DNA of 6,094 nt, from positions 1 through 6,094 of the forward strand of contig DWWI01000168.1 of assembly GCA_019119745.1 (NCBI GenBank). Direction: 5' to 3'. Below, one piece after another: positions 4,847 through 6,094 of the stretch (position 1 is its first letter; each line of letters begins with the position of its first letter). This DNA is from Candidatus Mediterraneibacter gallistercoris (GTDB lineage: Bacteria; Bacillota_A; Clostridia; Lachnospirales; Lachnospiraceae). The translations under genes and the position numbers were made by a program. The notes below the pieces were generated by a model. The model was given only the letters and a program-made list of their open reading frames with translations. It did no database searches and was not told the origin of the DNA.

Positions 4847-4885
4847 AAGTACCGATTGAGAAAAAGAAATGTGAGGAACATAAAA

Positions 4886-6094
4886 ATGGTTGAAAAGACA
4901 ATGGATAAAATTGTAGCACTCGCAAAATCAAGAGGATTCGTGTATCCGGGTTCCGAGATCTACGGCGGGCTTGCAAACACATGGGATTACGGCAATCTCG
5001 GTGTGGAACTGAAGAATAATGTAAAAAGAGCATGGTGGAAGAAGTTTGTACAGGAGAACCCGTACAATGTAGGCGTTGACTGTGCGATCCTGATGAACCC
5101 GCAGACATGGGTTGCTTCCGGTCATCTCGGCGGTTTCAGCGATCCGCTGATGGACTGTAAAGAATGCCATGAGCGTTTCCGCGCAGATAAACTGATCGAA
5201 GACTACTGCGAAGAGAAAGGCATTGCTCTGGAGGGCTCCGTAGACGGATGGTCACAGGAGCAGATGACGGCATTTATTGAGGAACATCAGATTCCGTGCC
5301 CGACCTGCGGCAAGCATAATTTTACAGATATCCGTCAGTTCAACCTGATGTTCAAGACGTTTCAGGGCGTGACAGAGGATGCCAAGAATACTGTATATCT
5401 CCGTCCGGAGACGGCACAGGGTATCTTTGTGAACTTTAAAAATGTACAGCGTACATCCAGAAAGAAACTTCCGTTCGGTATTGCCCAGATCGGTAAATCA
5501 TTCCGTAATGAGATCACACCGGGTAACTTTACATTCCGTACAAGAGAGTTCGAGCAGATGGAGCTGGAATTCTTCTGTAAACCGGATACGGATCTTGAGT
5601 GGTTCGATTACTGGAAGAGCTTCTGCCTGAACTGGCTGTCGTCCCTCGGACTCAAAGATGACGAAGTACGCTACCGCGATCACGATAAAGAAGAACTGTC
5701 ATTCTACAGCAAGGCAACAACAGACGTGGAATTCCTCTTCCCGTTCGGATGGGGCGAGCTGTGGGGAATCGCCGACCGTACAGATTACGACCTGACACAG
5801 CATCAGAATGTATCCGGTCAGGATCTGACTTACTTCGATGACGAGACAAAGGAGAAATATATTCCTTATGTTATCGAGCCATCACTCGGAGCTGACCGTA
5901 TGGTGCTTGCATTCCTCTGCAGTGCTTACGATGAGGAAAATATCGGAACAGAAGAGAAACCGGATATGCGTACTGTCCTTCATTTCCATCCGGCGCTCGC
6001 TCCGGTCAAGATCGGCGTGCTGCCGCTCTCCAAGAAGCTGAATGAGGGAGCAGAGAAGATTTACGCAGAGCTTTGCAAATATTATAACTGCGAG
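4886..6094 (+). CDS. glyS: Glycyl-tRNA synthetase (class II, single-chain alpha2 type), 3'-truncated by window edge
   Basis: The enzyme charges tRNA-Gly with glycine using ATP in the cytoplasm. The frame is open from ATG 4886 through the last base, giving 403 residues. The usual length is about 460, so roughly 60 residues of the C-terminal anticodon-binding domain are missing. Visible features are the family N-terminus with [20 protein letters not shown] (15-34), GHLGGFSDP (79-87), and four Cys at 91, 94, 138 and 141 that may bind zinc. Also present are RPETAQGIF (173-181), class II motif 2 (FRNE at 206-209, then RTREFEQME at 218-226), and motif 3 with GADR (335-338). It is not the two-subunit glyQ/glyS type found in Bacillus. 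The ribosome binding site GAGGA (4873-4877) is 8 nt from the ATG. An in-frame ATG at 4901 would lose five residues. It has its own strong promoter downstream of recO. Confidence 0.97.
   Translation, partial: MVEKTMDKIVALAKSRGFVYPGSEIYGGLANTWDYGNLGVELKNNVKRAWWKKFVQENPYNVGVDCAILMNPQTWVASGHLGGFSDPLMDCKECHERFRADKLIEDYCEEKGIALEGSVDGWSQEQMTAFIEEHQIPCPTCGKHNFTDIRQFNLMFKTFQGVTEDAKNTVYLRPETAQGIFVNFKNVQRTSRKKLPFGIAQIGKSFRNEITPGNFTFRTREFEQMELEFFCKPDTDLEWFDYWKSFCLNWLSSLGLKDDEVRYRDHDKEELSFYSKATTDVEFLFPFGWGELWGIADRTDYDLTQHQNVSGQDLTYFDDETKEKYIPYVIEPSLGADRMVLAFLCSAYDEENIGTEEKPDMRTVLHFHPALAPVKIGVLPLSKKLNEGAEKIYAELCKYYNCE

Overview
The window looks like a chromosomal segment of a Gram-positive Clostridia bacterium, most likely Lachnospiraceae. 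The reasons are the gene order era / yqzL-recO / glyS, a single-chain (alpha2-type) glycyl-tRNA synthetase, consensus sigma-A type promoters with 17-bp spacers, GGAGG-type ribosome binding sites and a moderate GC content. The family assignment is inferred from recalled protein similarity, not from a search. All genes are on the + strand, and both edge genes (era at the left, glyS at the right) are cut by the window.

Layout. (1) 1-761: the C-terminal five-sixths of the ribosome-assembly GTPase Era, followed by a modest hairpin terminator. (2) 861-1791: a monocistronic unit with its own promoter, a palindrome at the predicted transcription start, a DUF134 (UPF0251) helix-turn-helix domain fused to a NifX/NifB-type cofactor-binding domain with a His/Cys-rich tail, and a strong terminator. 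An excellent internal ribosome binding site and ATG lie exactly at the domain junction, so the gene may give two products. (3) 1799-3603: a PadR-type repressor operon. A near-consensus promoter is covered by two inverted copies of a 23-bp operator. The padR gene overlaps a four-helix membrane protein gene, which is followed by a diverged tandem paralog. (4) 3632-4729: a new promoter, a roughly 200-nt leader with two sizeable RNA hairpins, then a small YqzL-family gene overlapping recO, which encodes a DNA repair protein with a Cys4 zinc site. (5) 4818-6094: a strong promoter, a very short leader without a T-box, and glyS.

The conserved housekeeping backbone (era, yqzL-recO, glyS) has two accessory regulatory units between era and yqzL. 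Each of these carries a predicted DNA-binding protein and a palindromic candidate operator at its own promoter, which suggests autoregulation. The least explained parts are the PadR plus paired membrane-protein module and the structured yqzL-recO leader. No mobile element, CRISPR array, tRNA or rRNA was seen.
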